Below are positions 35,194 to 48,400 of a stretch of DNA of 64,000 bases, piece by piece. Positions within the stretch are counted from its first letter, which is position 1, and every line of letters begins with the position of its first letter. The position numbers were made by a program, and so were the translations under genes. The notes beneath the pieces were generated by a model. That model ran no database searches and was not told the DNA's origin. It worked only from the letters and a program-made list of their open reading frames with translations. The DNA comes from Strigamia acuminata (Eukaryota > Arthropoda > Chilopoda > Geophilomorpha > Linotaeniidae): NCBI GenBank assembly GCA_949358305.1, contig OX442315.1, positions 18,502,427-18,566,426 of the forward strand, in the 5' to 3' direction.

Positions 35194-35369
35194 GATTTTA
35201 TATTTTTGACCAGATATGAATTTGTTTTAGATGACCATTACATAAATTATCTCTAATTAGACGTTTGACTTGTGTATAAATTAAATCATAAAAATTCTAT
35301 GGATCTCTTTGATTAAACTTTTGATGGAACCGAGTCTTAAGTCGATCGAGTTCAATCTTGAATAGAGAA

Positions 35370-38300
35370 TTAAAAATAAAATAAATTACAAACAAAATGT
35401 TTCAATTTCTTACTAACTGCTTCGTTGTCGTAATACTTTGAAAACAGTCGAGTAACCCTTTCGACTTCTACTTTACTGCCCTTCTTTATCTTTCTGCAAC
35501 TAAACGCACACCACAAACAAAATTCATTAGTATTTCAAATGCACTTACAAGTTAAACTTAATCAATCAACGCATAAAACATACCAAATTCCTCCTATGAG
35601 AACAGACATGACTAACATTCCAGCCAAAACACCAGTTATAATGTAAAGCAAATTTGTGGCTTCTATTCAGGAGAAAATCTGCATTATCATTTATCACAAG
35701 GCTCTTTACCAATAAAAATTATTTCTACCTAGCAGAGGCTTATTTTGCAATTCACAATTTACACCCACAAAATTTACAGAACACCTGCAATGAATAAAAC
35801 CAATGTACAATGTATAAATTATAAAAATTAAAATTAAAATTAAACACAAAACTAACTCGCAATTGTAATGATTTTTTCCAGTAATTACACATTTCCCATC
35901 GTTTTTGCAGGGATTTGGCTTGCACAACACTGGAAGTCAAATTTAAGAATAGGTAAATGATACTAGAATATGGTTTTAGTAAGTCGACCACTACATACAA
36001 AAACATTCATCTCCTTGTGGATAAAATCCATCAATACAATCGCAAGAGTAGCTACCAAAAGAATTGTGACAAATTTGAGTGTTGGAACATCTATTTTCGG
36101 TTTGAGTGCATTCATTAACATCTGTAATAGCAATATATACAGTAGGTTTTAATGAATTATACAATTTTCATTTGCAATTAAATATATCGTACCGATGCAC
36201 AGCGGAATGTTATTACTTGAAGCTCGCATGTGAAAACCCGTTTTACATACACATTTGAATTGACCATTTTCTAAATTTACGCAGTCGGTCATGAACGTTG
36301 GACAATAATCGTCAACGTATTCGGCACTGCACGCGTTGAAATCTGCAAGTAAGTTCAATTGAGACACTGGTGTTTTGCAGGAAAAAAAAAACAACTAATA
36401 TTTATACATGTGGTAGACGTTTGTAGAAGTGTGTGGTTTTCGTTTTCAATCGCAATGCTACCTGAAAGTAGACAGATTTCTGGTTTTGCACCGTAAGGTT
36501 GACAGGCGGCAAAAAGTCTGTTATTGAAATTTGCATAGTCCAAGTTTGATTGGGTCATTACAACGTAATTAACTAGTGTACTTCCAGGTCTGAAATATAT
36601 ATAAATCAAATGAATTTCCTTCAAAATGTACGTTCAGGTCATGTCAATATATTTACTTGAAACTTAAAATGTGCACTTGAACCAATTCATATGCTGCAAG
36701 AACAGTGAGCTAAAAAAAATACATTTAAATTCAAATGGTAGCACCGACTAACTTTTATTAATTTACCAAACTTTCGAGTTCGTGTGACAATTTCCGGAAG
36801 GCCTGGCTGTTTTTGGTGTACAAGAACATATCAAACGTTTTCGCAAGTTTTAATTGACCAATTAATGTGGTTTTTGCTGCCAATTTTACAAATAGTTACT
36901 ACGTATGGATGAATACACTAACTTTAGAACAGAAAGTTGTAATTTTACCAGGAATACAAAATTCGTTGTTCATATAAAACCCGGGTCGACACCGGCAGGA
37001 AAACCGGTTGATTCCATCTACGCATTCAGCATTAACAGCCAAACACGTTTCCCTGCCTTTATCTCGAATACATTCATCAATTTCTACACCAAGAACACAA
37101 AATTACATCGAATATCAAACCTAGTTTAGAATTTCATCCCATACCTTGGCAAATTCCATTTATTAATTCATATCCACTTACACACAAACAAGTATAATTT
37201 CCTGGCTGATTTACGCAAAATCCTTCCGGTCCGCAAAGATTTGGTACAGAACATTCATTTATATCTGTAAAATAGTACAACTGGTAAGCAATTTCAAGCA
37301 TCAATGTGTTCAGATGCAATTGTATAATACCTATGCAATTTCCCATTTTCATTACAAACCCTCCTAAACATTGACAGGAAAAACCTTCCTCCGAATTGAT
37401 GCAAATTGCATTAGCCGAACAAGACGATTCATTTTCACATTCATCTTCATCTGAAAATTTGGAGTCACATGTAAATACCGGTAGATTCCCGTTTAATTAA
37501 ATATTAATGATGTACCATTGCAGGTTAAGGTGTAGTTATCAAATTGAAAGCCCTTGTTGCATACACAGGTGTTTTCCACACATTCACCTCTGCCACATTT
37601 CAGGGAACATGATTGATTTCCTGAATCTATGAAGATTTAATAAAGAATTTGAAGGGATCTGGTGGAATAATACATTTTAGAAACTATGGTATAAAGACTA
37701 ACAAACGCAAGTTTCATTTTCCATAAAAAATTCTTCAAAACAAGTACAATTATAACTTCCAATTGTGTTAATACAAATATGTTCGCATGTGGACATTCCT
37801 CGAGCGCATTCGTCGTAATCTAAGAAAAAAATCAAGGTATAAAAAGATCAATTGACATTACACACACTCACCTTCACACGGGATCCCTTCAAAACCAGAT
37901 TCACACGAGCATCGGAACGTTCCAGGAGCATTTTCACAAATACCGTGCAAACCACAAACTCCAGGAAGTTGGCATTCATCTATGTCTGAATGGCCACAGT
38001 ATCGCAATTAAATAAAAATTATATTTTACCATGTTTTTACATAATAGTAAGTTAATAGTTATTACCGATGCATTGGCTTGTAATTGGATTCCTTACAAAA
38101 CCCGTAACACAATCGCAAGAATACGAACCCGGAAAATTGTGACAAATTTCGTTCGGTTCGCGACAAACGTCCAATATTGCACATTCATCAATATCTTTTT
38201 TGTTAATTAAAAAAATTACAAAACACTATAGATTTAAATGCCGGATAATAAATATGTATGATATGATTTACCAACGCAATTCTTTGTAGTTAAATCTGCA

Positions 38301-38745
38301 GTGAAGCCCTCTCGGGGGCAATAACATACAGGTTGGTGACAGAGAGAAATACATTTCAACTCTGAACCACAACTGGGAGCGTGTATTGAACACAAATCAG
38401 ACCGACATTGACACTGAGCTCCATAAAAAGGCACCGGACAAATACAAAAGATCTTGGTCTCCGTCTCGGTTTCATTTATCATGCAAGTCCCATTATTCAA
38501 ACAATCATTAACTTCACATAAAACTAAAATTAAACAAATTAAATTAACCATACGACACCTTAAGATTTCTTTTTATCCATACCTGAGGAATGGTCTTGTT
38601 CGACTATGAGCGAACCTACAGAACAAACTGATCAATTATGCTTTATTTCATGTCGTTTTAACTTACTGTTAGGTAGTGCGTTCATATCAAGTCCATTTCC
38701 AAATCCTACATTAAAAATAAGAGTAAAAAGCCACAGTTGAGTCAT
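35370..38745 (-). CDS. EGF/SEA type I membrane protein, 701 aa
   Basis: Cell-surface protein of unknown role. Nineteen exons close in frame: 38667-38745, 38583-38615, 38272-38523, 38066-38194, 37872-37985, 37703-37819, 37516-37626, 37331-37450, 37145-37264, 36949-37083, 36767-36876, 36657-36709, 36462-36589, 36193-36342, 36005-36121, 35857-35929, 35729-35784, 35584-35662 and 35370-35499. Order: signal peptide (start MTQLWLFTLIF), two EGF modules in exon 3, calcium-binding EGFs with (D/E)xDEC or DINEC starts, a SEA domain over three exons containing FKPGSTLV where SEA domains self-cleave between G and S, two further EGFs (DFNAC, DVNEC), an EGF split over two exons, a TM helix (LLYIITGVLAGMLVMSVLIG), then CCRKIKK and a short tail. 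Two cysteines at the membrane edge could be palmitoylated. The downstream minus-strand neighbour of the larger paralogue, sharing its architecture and SEA intron phases. Confidence 0.85.
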
Positions 38746-39417
38746 ATCGTTGTCGTGAAAATCAAAATGGTGACCAAAAAAAATCCAAAGCTCACTTAAC
38801 TTCGTTAATCCATTGCTAATACTGTACAAAGTTTACCAGAAGCAATAAAATATATACGTACATACCGGTATATATATTTTTTTATTTCAAATAAATATTT
38901 ATGAAATAATGATGAAAATACGTCTATGGGTAACTCATAATTAAAACTACATTGCACGAATCACTATTATTAAAAGATGCTTGAGCATTTATTATGTTTA
39001 TTTTTTGACTAGATATACACAATTTAACAATCACAATTAAAATCATTAAAAAATTTCAAAATTTTCTTGAATTAATATTGTCCATATCAAGTCCAGCCCG
39101 ATATCATTTGCCTTGACCAATTAATTAATGATGTTATATACTGTTGTACGTTGCAATCAATTCTGCCTTAGTTTTTCTCTATAGTGAAGGAAACAGTCAT
39201 CATTTAAGGTCCAGCTGCATTATCATATTCATTCGTGCGGCGGCCACGTGGCGCTAGGTTAGTTTTCTGCAATTTTCATAACCAACGTGTTTTTTTGCTA
39301 TTTAGTTTTCTTTGGAGCATTTAAAATAGAAAAATAAGCGACAAGCGGCAAAATTCGGTGGGCGCATTCATATTTGCTTAGGAGTTTTATCATTAGTATT
39401 AAAATATAAAAAAAGAA
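38746..39417. other. Intergenic spacer between the two EGF/SEA paralogues
   Basis: AT-rich, no gene. A CCACGTGGCGC motif at about 39244-39254 stands out; a very similar CCACGTGGCGCC occurs just upstream of the ferrochelatase start at about 58378. Confidence 0.6.
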
Positions 39418-42400
39418 TCATACCGATTGCCCAACAGAAGAATATTCATGCAATTGGCTGTCGTCCAATGGCGCATTGTGTTTAAGCTTCTTCTTCAATC
39501 TATTAAAGAAATTATGAACGTTTAATACACTAAGTTTGCAATAAAAACATGAAGAAAACCGTTTAATTTACTTGCGAATAATCAGACAGCTGATAATTAA
39601 GCAAAATACCAAAGCTGCCGCCAAAACACCAACTGCAGCTTGCCAGGGCATAAATGCAGCTAATAACAACGAAATAATCACTTGGTTATTGTAATTAAAA
39701 TTTATAAGTTTTCGATTTGTATACTTTTGAACTGGCTGTGTTGCTTGTCACATTTCGCACCCTCATATCCAACATCGCATCTACCAAACAAAAATTATTA
39801 TTTCTTTACGACAAAAGACAAAAATAAATTAAAAATTTAATTTACTCGCATTGCCAGCCATCATCCAAATTTTTGCACTTGCCGTTCACGCACGGATTAT
39901 GTTCTTTGCAATTTTCTACTCAAACAAATCCATCTTATAACCACAGTTTAAAACGATAATTAAAATGCAACACTCACCTTTACACTCTTCACCAACCAAC
40001 GTAAAACCAGATTTACAACCACACTCAAATGTGCCCGGCAAATTTTTACACTCTTTTGGTGCTTTGCAATTATTCTTGGTAGTTTTACATTCATCAATAT
40101 CTACAACAAGAATGTGGTATACAAGTAATTTTATTTTCAACATTAGACCTACCTGAACACACAGCAAGACCGCCGACAGAAATTATTTCCTCGTAACCAG
40201 GTTTGCAGGTACACTGAAAAGGCTGGTCCACGGTTGGATTAGGAGAACATGCAGCGTTTGTTGCAGCGCATGCACTTTCGGCCGCGACGTAACATTCTAC
40301 GTAGAACAAACAAATAAAATTAAAAAGATTTTTAACATTAACAAATTCTTTAAAACTTACTGTTTTCAATCAGCTGAGTGCCGTTTTTCTCCAAGTAATC
40401 AGAAACGACTACTATTTTTTTAGATTTGCCTAATACGCAAGACTCTTTATCTGCCAATTTGTGACATTGTTCATGCCAGAACTTTTTTGCCGTCTCATAA
40501 GTAAGTGGTTGTTCAGAGTACACGACGTATTCCGCAACGATGCTTCCTTCCCTAAATGAATCGATTAAGTTTAATAAATTTTATTATGAACCACGAACTG
40601 CAACAATTATGTTTACCTAAAACCCACTACTTTGACTACGACAGGCTTGCCAGCGGATGTCATCAACGTTTCACTAAGCTGTAAATCAAACACAAAAGCA
40701 GAATATTTTTGAGTTTTACAATCGACACAAAAAAATGAATTTTTGCGTACAAAATGGTACTTACAGCAGTTTCAACGTCTGATTTTAGTTTTTTATATTC
40801 TTGTGATGAAGAATTTGTTAATTTTGAGTCAAACGTTCCTGCGAGTTGAATTTGGCCAGGATATTGTTGTTTGGCTATAAAATAAACAACATTCTAAAGA
40901 TTTAATTATAAAAAAATGTGGTTAATTGTTCCTTACATCCTTGACACACTTTGGAACCTTCAACCAATACTTGTCCAAGTGGACAAATACATTCTCTTCC
41001 TGATGGCGCATACACATTATTTTGACAATTTGCTTTTGGATCCGAGCAAGGTTTTTCTTCGCACATATCTCTAACTGAAGAATTATAAACAATAAAAATT
41101 TTAGAAAAATATAAAAATAATTTATATATATTTTTGGTAAGCTTACGTTTGCAGTGAGTTTTATTTACTTCCTCGTGATAGTCCGTGATGCAATTGCATT
41201 TAAAGCCTTCAATTTGATTTTCACACGTTGTAGATTGTAAATCGCAGTTGTGTGGTTTAGTCCTGCTCGTACATTCATCAACAACTGTAAATAAACCAAA
41301 TGATTAAACCAAAAAAAAAAAACTTAACACAAAACCTCAGACTTACGCATGCATGTTTTAAGAGTTTCGTTGTAAACATTTGGTTCACATGCGCATTTAT
41401 AAGTTCCATTTACATTTTCACATTTTCCCGGTTTACAACTTTCTTCAATTTCTGGGATGGCGCATTCATTTATATCTGTTAAAATTGAGAAAGCATTAAC
41501 CAAATTAGCCGGTGAATAGAAATAAGTCACTTACCGGTACATTCACCGGAAGACTTTTCTTCGTATCCACTTTTACATACGCATTTATCTGCATCTGTTG
41601 CCACCAAACAAATCATATTTTCTTTACAATCGTCAGGTTTTTTGCATGTATCGTCTAGAAAACAACAAATTATACATTCATTTTTAGCTAAAGTGTACAA
41701 CTGAGTTTTTTTATTAGTATATTTTTTTTTACTTATTGGCACACAGGTATCTTTTTCTTTCTTAAAGTTGGTTGGACATGTGCAAACACCGTTGTTGTCA
41801 CAGCTGTTGAACGGGCATGTATTTTTACAATCGATAGCTGAAATAAAAATTATAAAATTAAAAATAGGTAAGAATAAAAATAAAAAGTAACCTATGAAAA
41901 ATAACCTACATTGACACTTATCCAAATCTCTATCCAAATAGTAGCCTTGTTTACATCTGCACTCGAAACCTGAATCAACAATAACACACACTGTGTGCTC
42001 CTTAGGACATAGGGAAGATTCACACACGACTTTTTCTTTAAAAAAAAAATAAAAATAAATTCTTAAAAACAAAGAAATCTTTAACCTTATAAAGCTCAAA
42101 TAAAAAATTTGTGCTAACGTACCCTCGCACTTGCCCTCTGGAATTGACTTATGACCAGGTTTGCATTCACATTTTCCATCCTTACAATGTTGAAAATCAC
42201 CGCAAGTTTTATATTTACACTCATCAAAAGCTAAACAAAAAATTTCATTCAATGATCAGCACAATAAACGAGCATAAATTGTCATTACCAACACATTTGT
42301 TGTCGACCCACTCTTGTGCAGAGTCATTGCACACACATGAGTAGCTGTTACAGTCAATAATACACGAATTTGTATGAGGACATTTTATCTTACAATCGAT

Positions 42401-45400
42401 TGGCTCGCATTCACAATTTTCCCCGGAAAAACCTTTGGGACATTCGCATTCGGCATGCATTTCGTTTACCATTTTACACGTTCCATTATTAAGGCACGTT
42501 TTATTTTCACATAAATCTAATTAGAAATAGAAATCTAATAACTTTAAACCCACCGGTAATGGCTAATTCTCAACTACCTTTAACACATTCAGATTTAGGC
42601 TGCTTTGGTAACGTTAGAAACCCTTTAACACATCCTGTGCAGTATGTCTTACGAGTTGTATCGTTGTGGTTGCAAGTTGTATTCTTGCCGCACTCATCTT
42701 CACATGTTACTAAAGCAAAAAAAACAAAACCAGTTTATTAAAATTAGCATTCCTGAATTTAAATCTCCTAGTAAATTACTTGTGCAGTTTTTGTCTTTGT
42801 ATTCACTTTGGCATTCGCACGAGTAATCACCCGTAACCAACATTTCGCATTTTGCATCATGTTTGCAGGGTTTGTCCGCCTGGCAAATGTCTGATTAAAC
42901 AAAAAACAGAAGAATCATAATAAATAACTGCCCTTCATACAATAAAAATATATTAACTTTACCAAATACACAATTTGTGGGTTTTGCCTTAGTGGACACG
43001 TTTGTGTATGCTGCATTGCACGACGTACATTTGATGTCGCTGGCATCACCTTCACATTTAGCGTTGCCACCACACTCCGAGTCACACTTGACTAAAAAAC
43101 ATAACTTGTCGTAAATTCTTCGCCAAGGTTTATTAAAATATGCATTACTTACTCTCACAATGAGCTCCGGCAAATCCCTCCGCACATTTACATTTTGGTT
43201 TGCTAACTTCTCCTATACATTGTCCACCGTTTCTACACGGACAAGGAGCTAACGAATAATTATAACAATTGTTTAGATTGTATTTGCAATGTAATTTCAA
43301 TGTACTTTATTTATTGTATAGTTACCAGAATCTGGGAAACAAATATCACCGCTAAGAGAATATGAGCTGTCGCATTTGCAAACCTTTGTTGTAGTACATG
43401 TAGCATTGGCACCACAATCTGTATCTTTGTCGCATTCTATCATTTGAAAGCAAAGTATATAAAAATAACATGTTGAAAACATAACAAATTAAAAATACTT
43501 TTAGCACAGCCGTCTGATTTTGCCTCTGCATCCATTTCTTTGTAATCAGTTTTGCATATGCATTTCACAGTATTTTCAATTTTATTAGCATCTTCATATT
43601 CACAGACCAAGTTCGGTTTCGTACAAACTGTTCCGCAAAGTTCTTTTAATAAAAAAATATGCACACGTAAACTAAACGACCAAATATATCATCCTTTGTT
43701 TGAGTGTAAGAGAACTTACCATTGCAGTGTATTCCATAATAATTTGGCTTACACTTACACCGGTGGTCGTTGTCGTTTACAATCTGGCATTCAAGCGTTC
43801 CGATTGGATCGCATTGATTATTCTTGCATGTATCTGAAACAAGTGAGATTGGAAGTGCTGTTGTTAAGATGAATTAAAAAAACCTACCCTTTCGACAGCC
43901 TTTAGTAGGAATCTTATCTAAGTCTATCGGAGTAAACGTTGCATCTTTGCACACACATTCTACAGCGTTATTTTCAACAGGCTTAGTCGTATCGTTCAGA
44001 CACACGAGGTGTGGACCTTCACACAACTTGTTGCAGGAATCTAATTGATTCGAACAAATTACTTAATAAATTACAAAATAAAACAACATGTGATCCACAA
44101 ACCAGAACAATTCTTCCCAAAAAATCCAGGAGCACAGTGACATTTTGCAAATCCAGTGAAGTCTGAGCATGTTGCCGAATTAGCGCAAGAATGTGTTTCA
44201 CAATATTCTGCAAATAAATTTTAAAATTCAAAATTTCAAAATTATTGTTGCTAATAAAAAGTATGCATGATTATTACTTTTTCGGCATCCGCCGCTGGGA
44301 ACGTCACCGGGAGTGTTTTCAGCATAGCCTTGTTCACATTTGCATACTCCATTCGATGTACATTCAGTATTGGGTTGATTTTGGCATCTGTCAGTGCAAT
44401 GTTCTACAAAATATTGAAATTGTAAACAAAAAATATCAAAAACCGTTCGATACTGTTCACATACCGTCGCATTTTGCCCCAAAATAATTCGGTGAACAAT
44501 CACATACGGCAATTCCTGTGTTATCGTCACATGTGCCGTTATTGCAATAGCCTTTCATCGAATCTCCACCACATATGTCTACAATTATTTCAATATTCGT
44601 TACATTAGTTTCACTGCAAATTTTATGTCGTAAATTTACATACCGGCAATACATCCCTGGCCTTCAGGTGTATTGGGTGTGATGGGCCTGTGGTCTTTTA
44701 TACATTTGCATGCAACCTTATTTTCTGGTGGTTGTGCATCTGTGCACTCTGTTTTATCTTTATCCTTACATATATCGGATTTGCAGGCCTCTTTATCATC
44801 TGTAATATCAACAGTTAAGTTTCATAAATAAAATATGAAATATATAACAATAATAACTAGATTGTACGAATTGTAAGAGCAAACTAACGATTAATGGAAT
44901 TCAGTTAGTCTTAACATAACTGCCTAAATAGTGTCAATTTTAGTTAGCCAATTATTTGGATTTACCAAATTTGGCCACCAATTTACCCAAACTGAAAACG
45001 ATATGAAAATAACCCCCCTAGACCAAATAAACAGACCGAGTAGCAGTCTGTAAATTGTGACGAATTTAACACCAGTTGAAATAGCACTATTTACAGCATC
45101 TCATCGTGTCCGCCGAAGGACTCAAGACCAAAATATCAAAGTTAAAACCACGTGAGGGTCTGTCCGGGATTGTTATAATAATTAAACAATCTTACACTTA
45201 ACAATTTTGATATTTATAAGAAAATTCAAGATAACTTGTTCAAATGAATCAGGATTCAACCGTTGAAACTAGAAAGCAAAAAGTAAAAAGCTGATCGAAA
45301 AGCGGCCTAGAAAGCTGCTAAAGATCTGTTAAAAACAACGCAGAGCCCTGCAAGCCCAGATCCAGTAGACCCGAACATTTTAGTTACTCCGGACGGAAAT

Positions 45401-48400
45401 TTACTGGATCCGAGCGAAAAGAGTCGCGTCCCAATCGAAACAATTGTAACAAATTTAACGGTAGTAACCGATGAACCATTACAACCATTACAAACGATAT
45501 AATGGCCGACCCCAATCAAAATCAAGGGAATAGTGCCGGTGGAACTACAACCACGGACAAAACCCCAACAATCCCTCTGTTATGTATTGCGCATAAACAA
45601 TTACAACCACCAATGGTCATTGTAAGTTGCCTACAACATCTTTCTGGTTCGCAATAAAAAGTCAGTAGACTTCTAAATCGCAAAGTGTTTACTAGTTCCA
45701 ATCCTCTCTTCCCCCGGGCCTACTTTGGCCAGTACTGATGTTCCATGAAGGACTGCCAATCCATGGACAAATGAGTGATAACACAGCATACATCACACCC
45801 TCCAATTGCAAATCCCTTTGGAATGGCTAATATAGTGCAACCCTCACATCCGACCAGAGGCTGACCCTGTTGTTGCAATTGTTGCACTACGCTGCAAACC
45901 ACGGAATTCCAGTCGATCCGACAGTAGATCCCATTATCTGTATGACCGGTATTATCCAGGCCATGAATGATCAAGCTAACGCTCCATCAGGTCAAATTAA
46001 TTTGCCGCCACAGAGCCCGAATAGTCCATCGCTGCAACACACAACTAGTCTACCTCTGCCAAACCCAAATTTACTATTAATAAATACAATTTTACCATTA
46101 ATTGCTCCAGACTTGCAAATTCAAAATCAAGCAAGCCTGTCGTTAAGAAGTCCAACAAGTTTGTCAACAATAGCCCAGACAAACGGTATCCTGCCTGATC
46201 CCAATTCATTGCCTGTCCTGACAGTGGATCTTCTGTCTGGAGAATCACACATCCAAGATCAATCGTGGATTGGAACTACCAGTCCTGACTCCGCTGTTCA
46301 TGGAAACTCAGAGTTATTGCGATAAGACGGGAGGCAAAATAGTGAGGTCCAAAGGGCAAGGGATGCAAGTCAAACAAACGGCCCAGAATCCACCTCACAC
46401 AGTACTAATGAACCTTGACATAATCCATCTGTTCCCCCATCAAGCTTGACACATTCCAATGGGAACCCAAACCAAGTTGCCCACCCTAATTCCGGTGGAT
46501 CCGGCGGCTCATATGAGTCTGGGAGAATACAAGAACTCGGAACAGAAAATGGATAGTACGATTCGTGAGTTGCAAGAACATCGAAAGATCCAAAAAGGCG
46601 AGTCGGACCGACTGACTGCTAAAAAAATATTCCGCCATTCACTGACGAAACGTAAATATTGAACACAATGTAAAATGGTCAGCGAATGATATGGTTCTTA
46701 AAGGACTGCCTGAAATGCATGTCGGTGCCGCCAGAGAATGGTATAATAATACAAACCTTGAAACTTGGGATGAATTTATCGTCCAGTTCAATGAACAGTA
46801 TGGCGAAACCGATGAGGAACTTATAACGAGTGTTTCCTCGATCAAGCAAGCTCCGAGCGAAGATGTACGATCGTACATACTCTCACCCCCTTTGCTCAAT
46901 GTGTCACCTTTAGACAAGGGTTGACTAAATACCCCAAAATAATTATGCGTGACACTCACTGTCCAAAAGACAATAATTTGTTATCGATTGTTGAGTTCGC
47001 CAAAGAACATTTTGAAGAGCTCAATCACCGATATATGGAAAAATTTTCAGAGAAAGATATCGCCGTCACCAGAACACAAGAACAACGAATTCTAGAACGA
47101 AATGTCAATGCAGAAAAAATGAACGGATTTATAGAATCGGTTCCTTCCAAAACAACCCCGTCAACCAGTGGGACTAACCCGCTTCCACCCCCAAAAACAT
47201 TTTATCGCGCTCGTGCTCACAAAGCACAAAACACAGACGAACATGAAGTAGAGGAAGAAGAAGAGAGACTTGATTTGAAAGCCTGTTTTTCAGATCTGAT
47301 AGTGCCAATGGCAAACACGATTTTAAAGCAAGTCGTCCTCGCAATTATTGTCAACAACAAGGACATTGACGTAAAGACTGTCCAGTTGGCACAAAAACGT
47401 GATGAACTAGTGAATCCGTCTGTGACTAATTGGAGAAATTGGTAGCGGGACGACCGTCCCCCAAAAAAAGATCCCAAACCTCTACCGTTCTTAAGGAGTG
47501 AAGATCAGGAGAAAGATCCTCGCTGTGGATCCTCGCAGGGGAGGGGACATGTGGTGATCCTGAGTCACCAAAATATCCCCTGCCGCAACGATCAAGCCAA
47601 CATAAACCACACGGAGTAACCGAGGATTGATGCCATTGTAAAATAGAATATAAAAAAACCAAAGTAGATTCGGCACTGTTTTTATATTTGAGCGAAAGAC
47701 GGTTGAAATTACGATCAATTCAGTAATTCTGGATGGAATTTCAGCATCACAATTGCCACAATTGTACCGTAGTCAAAGAATAACTAGATTGTACGAATTG
47801 TTAGAGCAAACAAACGTTTGACGAATTCATTTAGTCTTAACATAACTGACTAATCAAAGTTAAAACCTCGTAATAATTCTGATAATCAAACCAGATCATG
47901 ACAACATGTAAGAAATTATTGTTCGTTTAAAGGAAACAAGCGCCCAACTTACGTTCACATTTCAGTCCGTAAAAGCCAGTGTTACACGTGCAGACAACTG
48001 CATTTTCTATTGGTATACAGACACCGTTTTCTCTTCCAGTACAAGCATTTTCATTACTATGACACAAGTCTACGAAAACAGATTTCAGTTTTAATTTTAT
48101 AACATAACTTGAGTTATTTTAATATATAGAGATAATGATATGAATAAAGTTCATAAAATGCTGGTTATTACCTAAAAAACACCCTTCTTCAATTTTGTCA
48201 GGATTTTTTGGTCGATACTTCCCAGCGGTGCAATTGCACACTACTTCGTTGTTAGCTGATGGAGTCTTTGGAATACATTTTAAATTTTTGGTCGGATCGC
48301 ACTTTACTTCACACTTTTCTAGTAGAAATAAATTAAATTAATTTTCAAACAAACTATTGAAACTAAAGTGACTTACTTTCACATAACTTGCCAAAAAATT

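Larger units (their letters stand above)
44854..47900 (+). mobile_element. Degenerate Ty3/gypsy-like LTR retrotransposon with gag remains, inserted antisense in an EGF/SEA gene intron
   Basis: Direct repeats starting ATAACTAGATTGTACGAATT lie at 44854 and 47780. Between them, plus-strand frames interrupted by stops include a retrotransposon-gag-type block (46691-46924, key residues G..A..W and WDEFIVQF). No reverse transcriptase, protease or integrase is visible, so the copy is internally deleted or non-autonomous. The same intron in the neighbouring block copy (49127-49307) lacks the element, so insertion followed duplication. Right boundary is approximate. Confidence 0.75.

Noticed and set aside
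44800-47952. Splitting the giant EGF gene into two genes at the retrotransposon
   Set aside because: Exon phases and block order (C before D) continue across the insertion, and no signal peptide or terminal TM exon lies at the break.
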